64,000 nt of DNA from Nymphaea colorata (lineage: Eukaryota; Streptophyta; Magnoliopsida; Nymphaeales; Nymphaeaceae), in assembly GCF_008831285.2 (NCBI RefSeq), contig NC_045142.1:5711501-5775500 (forward strand), written 5' to 3'. The stretch's first letter is position 1. Each line of letters begins with the position of its first letter. The translations under genes were made by a program, and so were the position numbers. Below the pieces are notes generated by a model, which searched no databases, was not told where the DNA came from, and saw only the letters and a program-made list of their open reading frames with translations. Positions 1 to 10,445 of this stretch are shown here, in pieces.

Positions 1-1165
1 CAATAGAAATAATATTTTATAGATAATATTCACATAGTTTTTAAATGTATAATCCAAATCTAAGATGTCAACCGATCATATTCAAATCCGATATACTCTT
101 AATATCTACTTTTTCAGATTTTTACAATTCAAATTCAAATTCAAATATGAATGAAATTTTTTTTATCCAAAACCGAATTCAAAATCCAATATTAGAATCC
201 AAATCTAATTTTTATATCTATATCCGAATCCGAAATCCAGCCGATTTTGAAAAGGTAAGGGCATTGGATATATGATATTCATTTAAAACTAAATCTGATC
301 CAAATCTAAATCCGCATCAATTCAATTTCTTAATCAAATACTATTTTCTTTTTCATATCTGATTTTCTGGAAACAGTTTGATCATATATCTGATCTAAAT
401 TAAATATATTTAACATCTTTATCCAGACCTCCACTTTTTTGCCATTCAAACAAAAATTTTTGTCATGTAAGTTTTAAAAACTTGCCGAATTTTCATGCGT
501 CATACAATGCAACCTTTTGTTTAACATATTATAAAACTGCTTTTAATTTTAATTGGAACACCTTCGTTTGCTGCCACTTGGCAATGTCAAATGATGCGGC
601 TAAGACTTTAGGCTGGCCTTTGATAGCTTCAAGTGTCAAATATAATATTATATATTAAACCGATAACTCAAATAACCTTGTATCTTATACTCATCGCAGT
701 TAAATAAAGCTTATTTTCATTTGGATGTACAATTATTTCATGTTTAGAAGTCCAGTTGTATCTGTCCATCAAATTGGCATTTTCTACTCCCAATTACATT
801 AACTCCATGATGAAATGTTAGAAAAAATAAAAAAAATAATAGTTTTTAGCTGTTTCTCTTACTATCTCATTAACATTTCAAAGAATACCTCTCATTCTAT
901 ATGATATACACAGTTTTTCATTGTAAAAGATCCTTGGGAAACTGAGATCCATATGAGTCTGTTTGTTTCACAGTGAATATGAGATCCGTGGAGATTCTAG
1001 ATCTCAGATCCATGAATAAAAATCCTTAGGTTTTTTACTAGAGAATGGAGGTTCTTCTAGAGAATGGAGGTTCTTATCATCATTCATCAATAAAGCCAAA
1101 CTAGGAAGGGAGAATAGCCTTATGATTTCACTAGAAAAAGCTTAGTAGGGGTAGGGATATCTGCT
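1..1165. other. Intergenic AT-rich DNA, no gene seen
   Basis: About 1.2 kb of AT-rich sequence without a convincing reading frame. Positions 1-420 are a run of degenerate 'aaatccgaatc/gattcgaat' words. These match the body of the TAGGGATG-ended transposon family seen more completely at 32442-32791. A short tandem duplication of about 19 bp built on 'agagaatggaggttctt' lies near 1041-1078. Confidence 0.6.
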
Positions 1166-1169
1166 GCAA

Positions 1170-1336
1170 GCATGGGCGGAAGGAAGGGGGGCCCGCCTAG
1201 GCCATGATACTATCAAGCTAATGATTTTTTTTTTATATTGAAAAAAATAATATTTTTTAATTGCATAATGTATTTTATGTATTAGAATTCAGTTTGGCCT
1301 TACCCGAATCCAGAGATCAGACTGTCGGCACGCTCC
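1170..1336 (-). repeat. Copy of a recurrent hAT-type short element
   Basis: One end reads 'gggcggaag' next to a GGCCCGCC/GGCCATG stretch. The other holds the words 'ttcagtttggcc', 'acccgaatccagag' and 'gactgtcggcacgctcc'. The same words in the same order recur near 4250-4400, 4566-4675, 22403-22470 and 33126-33300, so this is a dispersed family. The CAGnGGCGGAGCCA-like terminus seen in the better copies is typical of hAT non-autonomous elements. This copy abuts the Harbinger-like element that starts at 1340. Confidence 0.5.
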
Positions 1337-1447
1337 TAAGGGTGCGTTTGATGCACAGGGAAGAATTTAACGTGGTAAATTTTTCTGAAAAATTTTTCTG
1401 AAAAAAAAAACAGGATGAAATTTAACCCTCTTTCTATTTGAGGTCAT

Positions 1448-1543
1448 GTTTGATGCACTGAAAGAATTTAACATGTTAATTTTAACCTTGTTTGATGCAC
1501 AAAAAAGAATTTAACCTGGTAAATTTAACCTTGTTTGATGCAC
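1448..1543 (+). repeat. Subterminal repeats of the transposon end motif
   Basis: The word 'gtttgatgcac' of the left terminal repeat recurs at 1448, 1490 and 1533, spaced 42-43 bp, each followed by 'aagaatttaac'-like sequence. A weaker relative, 'gtttgacacatg', lies near 3240 at the other end. Iterated subterminal motifs are usual transposase-binding regions in DNA transposons; that role is inferred. Confidence 0.6.
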
Positions 1544-1694
1544 AGGGTAAAAAAATTAAAAGACTTTTTTTAGAACTGCAAATAAAAAAAACCCAACCGT
1601 AACTGTAAAACACATATCACATTGCAAAAAATCATAAACCATGCAATAAAAGCCATGCATTTTAGAATGAACTTGTTTCAAGGGCTTGCTCATC

Positions 1695-1838
1695 TATATC
1701 AGCCACAGAGAGCATCACAGAGAGCATTTTAGAACAGTACATCACGATAAAACCAATAACAAGGATCGCAGCTATATCAGACACAGAGAGCATTTTAGAA
1801 CGGTACATCACGATAAAACCAATAACAAGGATCGCAGC
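1695..1838 (+). repeat. Near-identical tandem duplication, 78 + 66 bp
   Basis: Copy one (1695-1772) and copy two (1773-1838) both begin 'tatatcag' and end 'aaggatcgcagc'. Copy one has an extra 12-bp 'agagagcatcac'-type insertion and there is one obvious substitution (acagtac/acggtac). The duplication lies inside the Harbinger-like element, downstream of the captured gene fragment. Its near identity suggests a recent event. Confidence 0.8.
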
Positions 1839-1964
1839 TTGGAAATCTTACATATTTCATCAATATGGAACAACTCAATCCATAAGTACGTCACTCCCAT
1901 TGATTCAATAGTACAATAACAATTGGAGTGGAATGTACAGAAACCAAATGACAACAAAATAAAA

Positions 1965-2359
1965 TCTTCCACTAGTAGAAGTGGTGAAGACTCCAATTCC
2001 TCTTTTAATTTCGTTCTTTGTAGAAAACCCATGTCTGATAATCCGGCATACACTACATTTTTCAGATATGCAAAGGTTGGACAAGCCGTTCATGCCTAAC
2101 GAGCATGTGACAGTGGTGCCATAAAATCTCAACAATTCATTGCCATCAGCAAGGCAACGTGGATGTTTCTTTGGCAACTTGATGGCTTTTATCTTCACCA
2201 TTTCTCTGTATTCTTCGAATCGAGCAAGTGTCTTTTGCATGTTATGAACTTTTAAAACCCTTTCTATTCTACCACAGTGGCTCTCCGACTTCAACCAGCT
2301 TGTCCTGCAGATAATCTCCACAATCTTTCTAGATGAATCACCTTCAACCAGCTCAGTAA
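1965..2359 (-). pseudogene. Captured exon of a C2H2/PARP-like plant zinc-finger protein
   Basis: The minus strand reads VTELVEGDSSRKIVEII, then KVHNMQKTLARFEEYREM, KKHPRCLADGNELLRF, CSLGMNGLSNLC and GVFTTSTSGR. I recognise this as the C-terminal, PARP-catalytic-like half of the plant C2H2-like zinc-finger family exemplified by Arabidopsis At4g27240/At5g54630. The fragment is preceded by an intact 3' splice site (cttttttgcag, ending at 2360), so genomic DNA was captured, not cDNA. Similarity stops abruptly at 1965 inside the normally continuous domain. The frame then runs on into unrelated hydrophobic sequence to a stop at 1905. The fragment is about 130 residues where the full family protein is several hundred. 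It has no stops or frameshifts, which suggests recent capture or some constraint. The function is probably lost. Confidence 0.75.
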
Positions 2360-2764
2360 CTGCAAAAAAGATGACATCAGATATCACTAATCCCAGAAGA
2401 AACATCTCTTCAAACGAAGTTCGTCTAACAAAAGGTTGTCCTGTAAAGAAGGCTATGAATACGGCAGTCTGAAGAAACTTTGTTATCAGATGAATGCAGA
2501 CCATTAATAATCGCATTCGAACGAGCCATAACCTCCATGACAGAAAAGAGGTCTAATGACTCCAAATCTTGAAGTAGGTGAGATGAACATAAATGCATGT
2601 ATCGTCATTCATTGTTTTCCAACACATCATTAAGCTTTTAATACAAGTTAAAGGTAGTGCCCAATTTTCACAGGGTGTCTATGCTCAGCCACAGACACCC
2701 TCATGAATCAGAACAGAGAGCAAAAGGGAAAAAAAAACCTTCATCCACTGTATTAGAAGACGCG

Positions 2765-2850
2765 ATCTAGAGCCTCCCACTTTCCAAACTGTTCTCCGCA
2801 TTTGTGGCAAGTCACATTGAGCTTCAGAACTGCGTGAGAACCTTCGGCTG
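2765..2850 (-). pseudogene. Captured zinc-finger segment of the same gene
   Basis: The minus strand encodes HAVLKLNVTCHKCGEQF followed by GKWEALD, the start of the C2H2 finger (CxxC) that precedes VTELVEG in this family. The expected two histidines (a HHLSKH-like stretch) are missing: after ALD the frame reads R-V-F-stop. About 400 bp of unrelated sequence separates this from the next exon at 2359. The open frame continues upstream to about 2930 with a hydrophobic leucine-rich stretch (VVLLSLLLSLAGAVF) that I do not recognise. Exon order and strand are as in the parent gene, so both pieces probably came in one capture that later lost the exon end and donor site. Confidence 0.65.
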
Positions 2851-2929
2851 GACACCGGAAGACCGCTCCCGCTAAAGATAGCAGCAGAGAGAGCAGAACC
2901 ACCGTGCTTGGACTGATCTTCTTGGAGGC

Positions 2930-3230
2930 GTTGCAGCGACGGTGATTACGGCACTGATTTGGGAGAAGACGAGGGCATCAGAGAGCAAGAGAGAAAGGGG
3001 GAAAGATCACCGACAGAGGAGCGGAACGGCGGCGGAGCGGCGACGGTGGGAGCGGCCAAAGACAATGAGCAAGGAGGAGCTGCCGGCTATCGCTGCGGGC
3101 AGAGGAAATGAGGGGGAAAGTCGAGCGGGGGAGGGGAAGAGTCTCGAGCGCGGGGAGATCCATCGAGCGCGGGGATTCATCGAGCGGGTGGAATTCCACC
3201 CGCTCGTGTTACGTGTTAAACGGGGGTGAA
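2930..3230. other. GC-rich right arm of the Harbinger-like element
   Basis: A GC-rich block in an AT-rich region. It has open frames on both strands (95 codons on plus from 2942, 73 on minus from 3199) made of low-complexity Arg/Glu/Gly or Pro/Leu/Ser. It could be captured promoter or 5'-UTR DNA of the same host gene. I do not treat either frame as a gene. Confidence 0.4.
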
Positions 3231-3336
3231 TTTCACCTCGTTTGACACATGTTTAGGTCGGGCGGGTGAAATTTCACTCGCCCGTACGGTTTTTTCTGAA
3301 AAATCGGAATTTATTTAGGAATCAAACGCCCTCTAA

Positions 3337-6300
3337 AAAAACTACAAGTAGTGAAAATCTATTGACAAAATATCTGCTTGGGAATAGCACCTGTTAACTA
3401 TAGATAAACTACTTTTACTTTTACTAGTCGTGTGTGGTGCAAGTCTTCAGTTGGTATATTTTTGCGACTGACAAGTACATATGCAAGTACATATGCAATA
3501 GATAGTGGTACATGATCGTATACTTTCTCTACTTTGAATAATTTTGCAAATGTCTAAGCTTTTTTGGTCACTCCTTTCATACTTTATGTTGTTTCAGCAA
3601 AACATGTTTACATTTAATAATGATTTCATTTATCAGGTGCCCCTACCATATAATGAACACAATGTCAAGATTAGTTAAAGTGCATAGAGGAACAGAAAAA
3701 TTACCATATAATCAGCACGATGTGAAAATTACTTAAAAGTGCATAAAAGAACACAAAAAGCAATACTTGGATGTTAACTGAAGTAAAAGATGCTCATATT
3801 TAATATGTTAAGATAAATATGTTGTTGCCATATGTAAATTGGTTGTAAATTATAGCTGAAATATGTGACCCATTTTTTTCTAGATTGGTTTTTATTTTTA
3901 ATTTCAAGACCCAAATTGATGTTGCAATAAAGCTTGGAGTTCCTATTGCTTTTTTTTTTTTTGGTTTCTTTCTGTTGACCCTTTTTCCTTTTAAATAAAT
4001 ACTTAGTGTTTACCTTCTTGACCTTTTGATATCTTGGTTTTGTACATAGTTCTTAACAAATATAATAAGGACGTCATGTGTTCGTTCATGATTTATTTAT
4101 TTGAATCCTACATGAGGTTTGAACCCATATGTAATGGTGGTTGAGTGGATTGTGTTCATTTATGGGCTTTACTGCAACCCTTTTATCTGGAGGACTGATA
4201 ATTATATTTTTCTCACTTCAGTAGAGTGGCCACGCTACTGAATGGAAGCTTAACTTGGTTTGAGAATTTTTTTGTACGTCAAATAATTTTCATTAAAAAA
4301 TATATATATATTTTAATTATACTTTGTATTTTTTGGATTTGAATTCAATTTGACCCTACCCAGATCCAAAGGTTGAACTGTCGACCCGCCCCTAAAGAAA
4401 ATCCTGTACCTCATCCCGTGGATTTCCTTATATTCCCGAAAAAATCTTCTCTTCCGATGGATTCCCGCCGAATGTTGCTGTTCCAGTCGATCCCTTGGTG
4501 CTTGTTTTCTGGTGGGATTTGATTTTCCGACAACCTACCTTTGATCCCCTTTCGCATGGTCGGAGCAGCGCCTAGGTCATGGCCCCACCCTAACTAACTT
4601 AAAAAAAAGTTTACATTGGAAAAATAAAAAATTGTTAGTTGTGCAATGTATTTTTTTTATTTGAATTCAAATTAAAATAGAGCTTGCATGTTAGATATGG
4701 GATGTCTCCGCAGAGACATTTGCATGCTGGATATAAAGTTTCTATTCTAAATATGAAGAAACTATTTACTACTGCTGCCTTCTTTACAAGCTACATATGA
4801 GCTACTGACTTCATGCTATGCGAGAAATGGAGTTACTTTTCATGAGTATAGATAGCACTGATTCCTTGCTTTCAGACAACCATGTGCATGTATTATACTC
4901 ATGTCGTAAATTTCAACTATTTGGTCTAGAAAAAGCATTAGACCCAATAATGTCAAAGAAACAATTACAAGAATGAGGATTCAGTTTCATGTTATATATT
5001 CGATAAAGTAAGAAAAGAAGAGAACACCACCAATTTAGAATATCAGCAAAAGAATAAATTTAAATAGTTAAACTGAGCTGTTTTGGACAAATATAAGCCT
5101 TTGTAAGATTGTAACTAAATCTGTAGTTATTGCAAGTGTTGTTACATGTAGTTTATCTTCTTTCAATTTGTAAGGGAAATTTACAACCGTTTCGAAGGAA
5201 TGGTCCTCAATAAAAGGAGCTGTTACATTACTAAATATTTGATACTAGAGTGACCGACCTTTTAGAGGTTGCATGATCACCTAAGATTTAAAATCTATGA
5301 ATTTTTTATACTGGGGCATGCCTTTGCAGATATGGCATAAGATTATGGTAAAATCCATTATCCATATATAATTCGTCGATCTTAAGTCATACTCGAGTGC
5401 CATGCTTGAAATTGTGGTTTTATATGTGCTTTTGCATCAAGAAAATCACAGATTTAAGATCAGATATATGGGATAGGATTTGATCTTAAATCTACTCGAA
5501 ATTTTAAGTCGGAGACAATCAAACGCCCCGTAGGTTGTGAAATTTTAAGTTTTTATTTATTTATTTCAAACCGGCATATTATATCCTTTTTGGTAACAGA
5601 AAGCGGTCATCTTGAGGTGATTTAAAAAAAAAAAGCACTTAAACAAGACGGAACAAAGGAAGAAAAATTTTGCACAAAAATTGCAGTGTCGATACGGATA
5701 TGAGCACAAATTTAATTTACTAAGGTTCGAGTTGAATATTGATTTTTTCCCTGATTGGTGCCATTATTATGACTGGTTCTCACAGGCACGAAAAAGTGAG
5801 CGAGCATAGCGTGAAAATTTGGGTAATAAATACTGATCAGTTCTTTTTAAGGCTTATTTCTCTTTTCCTGTTTAATTTTACTTATAATTTTAGGAAACAA
5901 ATTTTCTAGTAACGGTCACGTCTTCTTCGAAGTAAGCTTTCGTTGTAGAAAACTAAATACATTTTCTCAATATTGTGTTCTCAAATTACACTTTTATGCT
6001 TTTCCACTTTTATCAAATCCACATGCCATTTGAAAAGGAAAAATACATAGTTTAAAACATTGCAAGAAACTATAACTAAAAAATACATAGTTTAAAATAC
6101 TGCAAGAAATTATTACTACTGTTTTCTGCTTCTCAAATTAACGGAAATCTTTTTTTTTTTTTTTTAATACAAGGGAAATATACATGATTTGCATGTTGTT
6201 TTTAGCTTGTAGTGTGAAATGTAGGTAAAAAAACGGGGCCATTAGGAAATCAATTAGTTTGAAAATTAATTTTCCATAGGAACATTAACACCATTCAAAC

Positions 6301-6590
6301 ATATATATATAAACGTTGTCACATTTTTTCTCAAATTTCTGAAATCATGGGAAAGAAATATAGAAGGAGATGGGCTAACTTCTTATTTCAATTAAAAAAT
6401 AATTTAAAATATTTTGAATTGATTTGAAAATAAAAATGGAGGGAATCAGCCCATACATTCTGATCCAAGCAACAAGGATTACTAGAATATGCTCTGATGA
6501 CCTGAATCTCGATACTTAATTCGGACCTGCTGCTATCTGGCCACACCACTTTAAATCAGCCGGATATGAAGAAAAAAAGAAAACGTTTGA
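3337..6590. other. Intergenic AT-rich DNA with transposon fragments
   Basis: No reading frame here looks like a gene. Two further copies of the hAT-type family occur at about 4250-4400 (ending 'gactgtcgacccgcccctaaag' style) and 4566-4675 (starting 'gcgcctaggtcatggcccc'). A 40-bp tandem duplication ('aaatacatagtttaaaa' units) lies at 6038-6117. Near 5515-5530 'caatcaaacgcccc' resembles one end of another GTTTGAT-type element; I could not pair it with a second end. Confidence 0.5.
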
Positions 6591-6790
6591 TCGGGTTAGG
6601 CCCAGACTTGATTTTTGGATGTTGGGCCGGGTCGAGTTAGGCCCGACTCTTATCGGGGTCGAGCCGGGCCCGAGCTTGGATGTCAAGTATCGGGCCTAGC
6701 CCAGACTCCATTTTCGGATGTCGGGCCGGCTCGAGCCCGACTGTTAATCGGGCCGGGGCAGGTCAGCCCCATACCCAGGCCTACTGCTAC
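6590..6790. repeat. GGGCC-rich transposon terminal region
   Basis: The sequence alternates 'gggccggg', 'gggcccgag', 'cggatgtcgggccgg' and 'gagcccgac'. This is the repetitive GGGCC/CCCGAC sequence common at ends of plant non-autonomous transposons. Related blocks occur at 22275-22345, 55485-55640, 61905-62110 and 63360-63450. The open frame at 6615-6815 is a by-product of the composition. Confidence 0.5.
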
Positions 6791-6799
6791 CCTATGGGT

Positions 6800-7367
6800 C
6801 CTGAATTTTAATTAAAAAATGGACTCATAATTTCAGGATTAAAATTCTTTGTTTGATAATGCAATTGTCATTTCATCAAACATGGGAATTTTAATTCTAG
6901 AATATGCGCCCTAAAAACTTACCAGTTCTTTTTATTGGACAAACAAAAAGTATTTAGTAATCCGTATTAAGCAGCTTATCTACATTTGTAATTTGTTGAA
7001 CATAAAAATACATTGGTGCAGGTGAGGTAACTGCTTGACTGCATGTATCTCTCGATTTCCATCAGCCATGCTAATGGAATATATGCTACGTGATAAACTT
7101 CACCATGGGCTGAAGGCAATACAATACGGCCTGTATGGGAGGGAGGCTATCAAACACGATGACTTCTTCCCCAAACTCAATATGCAAAAGCTTTGGCATG
7201 ACTTTTCCAAGATTTTCGTCTCGACCTTAGAATGCATCAATCATGCTCTTACTGCGACAAACAGCTAAGAAATTCCATGCCGAAGAGACATTGGGCAAGT
7301 TCAAATCTTAACCAGCGTTTGGATGAGATGGTGTTTTGTAAAGACCAATTTTTGAAAAAAAAAAGAT

Positions 7368-7420
<53 letters not shown>

Positions 7421-8637
7421 CCGATAAAATGAGAATTTATACGAAAATTTAGGGACAAGAAGTTTCCTAAACAATAGCCGCAAAACATAATCAAGAGAGA
7501 GAGAGAAAGAGAGAGAGAGAGAACCGATAAAATTGAAATGTATATCAAAATTTGGAGACAAGATGTCTCCTAGATACAAAAACAAAAGTTGGGGACAAGA
7601 AGTCCCCTAGGTACAGTAACAAGCCACAGAGAAAGAGAAAAAAATAGAGAAAGAGAGAGAGTATCAATGAAGCAGTCTATCTGGGTTCTTGGCTCAAGCT
7701 ACATTAAAAATTGTATCATTCAAAGAATCTGGTATAGTCTGTGAGCCTGATGGGTAAAAGCAGGGAGGAATTAAGAGGTACTACTTATAAAATTTATTTT
7801 TTAAGGGGCATAAATATGTAAATAAGAAGAATTACTCTGAAGCATCAATATGAAAGTAAAAGGAAGCATGTTTTTACCCACAGACTCCTCCGTGAGAAAG
7901 TCAGCCACTGATTGAATCTTCGTCCCAGGTGCAATTTTCTCAAGTCACCAGAAAAAGAGAGGGTATGATCCATCTTGGTTCTTGGCTCACTCGATGATTT
8001 AAATGCTCCCTTCTTTTTAGGAAAAGAAAAAGGAGCAAAATTTTGCATTTTCACGGCTCCATGATTCAATGCAGTTTCCAATCAAAAGCTCAATCTCTTG
8101 TAGAATGGCAAAGTTGGGACTTGTCCTCACAGTTATCAACTCAAAACCTCTCACACTTCGTATCTCAACTCCCACCACCTACTGTTCATGTTGAACATAT
8201 CCAGCACGGTGTGATCTCTGGTTTAATACTTGCTTCAATAGTTCCCAATTTTTATAAGATTCTGCTCAAAGAGACTAATCGACGGCTATATTTCTAAAAA
8301 ATTTTAGCAAGTTGGTTACATGGGTAGGGCAGAAAATAAAAAAAGGCATAAGAAACTTACTCTACGAATTCATTGTTTCAACAGAAAGTATGCAATTAAG
8401 TGCAGCCGATTCTGTTATACTATTGAATAAAAGATCTAAACTCATGATTAGATTTAGCTGGAGCTGATCTTCTTTCTGCAGCACTTCATGTTTCACTATC
8501 ACAAAGCAGAAAGCGAGAGAGAGAGAGAGTACATATCTCACAAATGCAAAGCAACTAATTAATAAGTACATTACGGGGCACGAGGATGCCAGCTAAGAAT
8601 GAAACTTCATTACAGAATCGAGAAGACAATCTCAATT
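6800..8637. other. Intergenic DNA with TA/GA microsatellites
   Basis: A composite (TA)n-(GA)n tract lies at about 7368-7418, with GA-rich tracts near 7494-7524 and 7629-7660. Around 7562-7612 two imperfect copies of 'gacaagaagt(c)ccctag' flank a short spacer. The 77-codon plus-strand frame at 7035-7268 and the 84-codon one at 8043-8297 show no family I recognise and no convincing coding features. I leave them uncalled. Confidence 0.5.
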
Positions 8638-9141
8638 TCAACAATCAACAGTTGGCATTCCGAGCTGCAGAGAAGGCCCACCCTGTGTCTTCTTCAAGCA
8701 CTTGGAAGCAGCACCAAACAATCGATACCAGGCCTGAAAAAAGACACTACCCACATCAGATTCCACTATAGTTCGTGTAATGGAAGAATCATAAGATTCA
8801 AAGAAGAGTCCTCTTCTACTTACTTTCTTTGGCGTTGCTCCATTTGCCAGATTGAAGCACAGAGCCTTCCCCTTCTTCTTCTTCTTTCTCTTCACGGATT
8901 TCATCGGCTTCGCAAAGAGGGGACTCCGCCCAATTGAGCATCTCCTTCTCTTCCTGAGAGACTCCAAATGGTCGCCGGAGGAACTGACGGGAAAGGTGCC
9001 CCGCGGGAGCAACGGCGACCAGATTCCGCTCTGTTGGTAGTCGAAATCGTAGGCGGTGGCGTCCGGGAACTTACCGGCGATCTGTCGAGACATTCTCTGG
9101 TCGAAGTACTCGATTGTTATGATCCTCTCGATCACCTTCAT
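8638..9141 (-). CDS. Small conserved-looking plant protein of unknown function, two exons
   Basis: Exon 1 runs 9141-8824 (106 codons from an ATG with an A at -3). The intron is 8823-8734: it opens with the consensus GTAAGT and closes with a pyrimidine run and CAG. Exon 2 runs 8733-8638. The spliced product is 137 residues. The N-terminus reads MKVIERIITIEYFDQRMSRQ, followed by KFPDATAYDFDYQQSGIWSP. A lysine run (RKKKKKGKALCF) looks like a nuclear localisation signal, and the tail is basic. The DFDY-x-QS-x-IWSPL pattern looks like a conserved plant motif, but I cannot name the family and assign no function. The 90-nt intron is a multiple of three and stop-free in frame, so an unspliced mRNA would give a 167-residue protein. 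No neighbour suggests a role. Confidence 0.65.
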   Translation of the reverse strand: MKVIERIITIEYFDQRMSRQIAGKFPDATAYDFDYQQSGIWSPLLPRGTFPVSSSGDHLESLRKRRRCSIGRSPLFAKPMKSVKRKKKKKGKALCFNLANGATPKKVSRRGLFFESYDSSITRTIVESDVGSVFFQAWYRLFGAASKCLKKTQGGPSLQLGMPTVDC

Positions 9142-10261
9142 CTTCGCTTGCTCGGTTTAGGCTCCACACCATTCCCTCCTCCCTCCCCCTCTTTTTAGTC
9201 AACGAAGAAAGAAGCAGTAGAAATAAAAAACCATTTCTGGAGGGGGGAAAACGGAAAATATTCAAACGGTTACTTGGAGGACCGTTGGTGAAGTGGACAA
9301 AGGGAACGGCGGGGTAATTTTTTAAAATATCGGGGAATAGTGAGCTTGTAATTAATGTACACTGTCAATTTTTTCTTATTTTCCGAAAGCCGCGCAACTA
9401 CTCCAATTAATGAAGCGAATAAAATAACTTTCACAAATTAAATGCACAAGTTTGGACTTTGAAGTGATCGACCAGTTTACTGTACAGTTAATTAATGAGC
9501 AATTTTGCAAAATAAAAGTAAATGTTAAACCTTATTACTAGGAAAGGAAAAAAAAATAGGCCTTGGCTTAAACTCAAAAGAATGATACAATATAAGTGAA
9601 CCATTTTTCACAAATTGACATGAATTGACCAACTTTAAATTATAAGGAGAACTAATTATGACAAGATATTTTTTTTTTTGGTTATTTTCTTCCTTAAAAT
9701 CAAGACCAATGTCAACTAATATCCAAGAAGGAACAAAAACAAAAAGGAAGAAAGAAAACTATCACAATCGTAACCAAAACTTAATGACCAAGGTGAATGG
9801 CTAGCTTTGACAAATTCACAAGCATCACATGCATGCATCACAAATGTTTTTAGGAAATAAAGTAGCAAAAAGTTTACGAGAACGGTGGCCTAAATCACTC
9901 TGCCTCATCTTATTTGGATAACATTTATTACTAGACATGAAATCATATGTTGGATAGTCCAAACAGAGTAAGCCATTTTCTTCATGTCCTCTACAAATCA
10001 TCCAGTGATTTTGAAAGATCAGAAAAAGTTACAGAGTAGTTATCTTTTACAAATTTCTTAAGTGAATAGATAGGATTGGCAAACTGTCGAAAGTCTGGTC
10101 GTTAGTTTGATTCTCGTAAAAGTGCTACTTTTTGAACTGCAGATGGTAGATTCGATGGATATTCCACTTTCCAATCAAATCCTCAAGCAGCGGTGTACAA
10201 CATCCAGAACAAGGTGATGGGCCTTTGACATATTTGAGGTATATCCAACCATAATAGATAT
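9142..10261. other. Upstream region of the small gene and intergenic DNA
   Basis: The first 120 bp are the presumed 5' leader of the minus-strand gene at 8638-9141. They include a different-frame ATG at 9265 whose frame overlaps the gene start. The rest is AT-rich with no gene signal. I could not fix a TATA box with confidence. Confidence 0.4.
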
Positions 10262-10269
10262 GATTGGTA

Positions 10270-10445
10270 GACAGATCCAAGGTAGGGCCCACTTGGGCCC
10301 TTGCCCCAACCTCAATTTTTTTTTAAATTTATATAAAAGTTTACTTATTCTATATAAAAATTTTGAAAAATGATATTCGACCCTAGTCAAAATTTAGAAA
10401 CTTTAATTCGGCATCGCTCATGAAAATTTTTTGGCTCCGCCCTTG
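10270..10445. mobile_element. hAT-type MITE with perfect 8-bp duplication
   Basis: GATTGGTA occurs at both 10262-10269 and 10446-10453. The right end reads ...ggctccgcccttg and the left end carries ccaaggtagggccca, an imperfect inverted match. An 8-bp duplication plus a GGCGGAGCCA-type end is typical of hAT elements. The 176-bp length and lack of any frame mark it as non-autonomous. Confidence 0.7.

Larger units (their letters stand above)
1340..3333. mobile_element. PIF/Harbinger-like non-autonomous element carrying host gene pieces
   Basis: The left end reads GGGTGCGTTTGAT and the right end, read inward, GAGGGCGTTTGAT (11 of 13 identical). Both ends are flanked by TAA (1337-1339 and 3334-3336). 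A 3-bp TAA/TTA duplication with a G-rich, GTTTG-containing terminal repeat is the signature of PIF/Harbinger elements. The element is 1994 bp and I see no transposase. It contains subterminal repeats of the terminal motif at the left end, a 66-78 bp internal tandem duplication, two antisense fragments of a zinc-finger gene and a GC-rich right segment. It would therefore be moved by a transposase encoded elsewhere. The boundaries are read directly; the class is inferred from the terminal repeat and duplication. Confidence 0.7.

Noticed and set aside
2942-3229. 95-codon frame as a gene in the Harbinger-like element
   Set aside because: Arg/Glu/Gly low complexity in GC-rich DNA with an equally open opposite strand.
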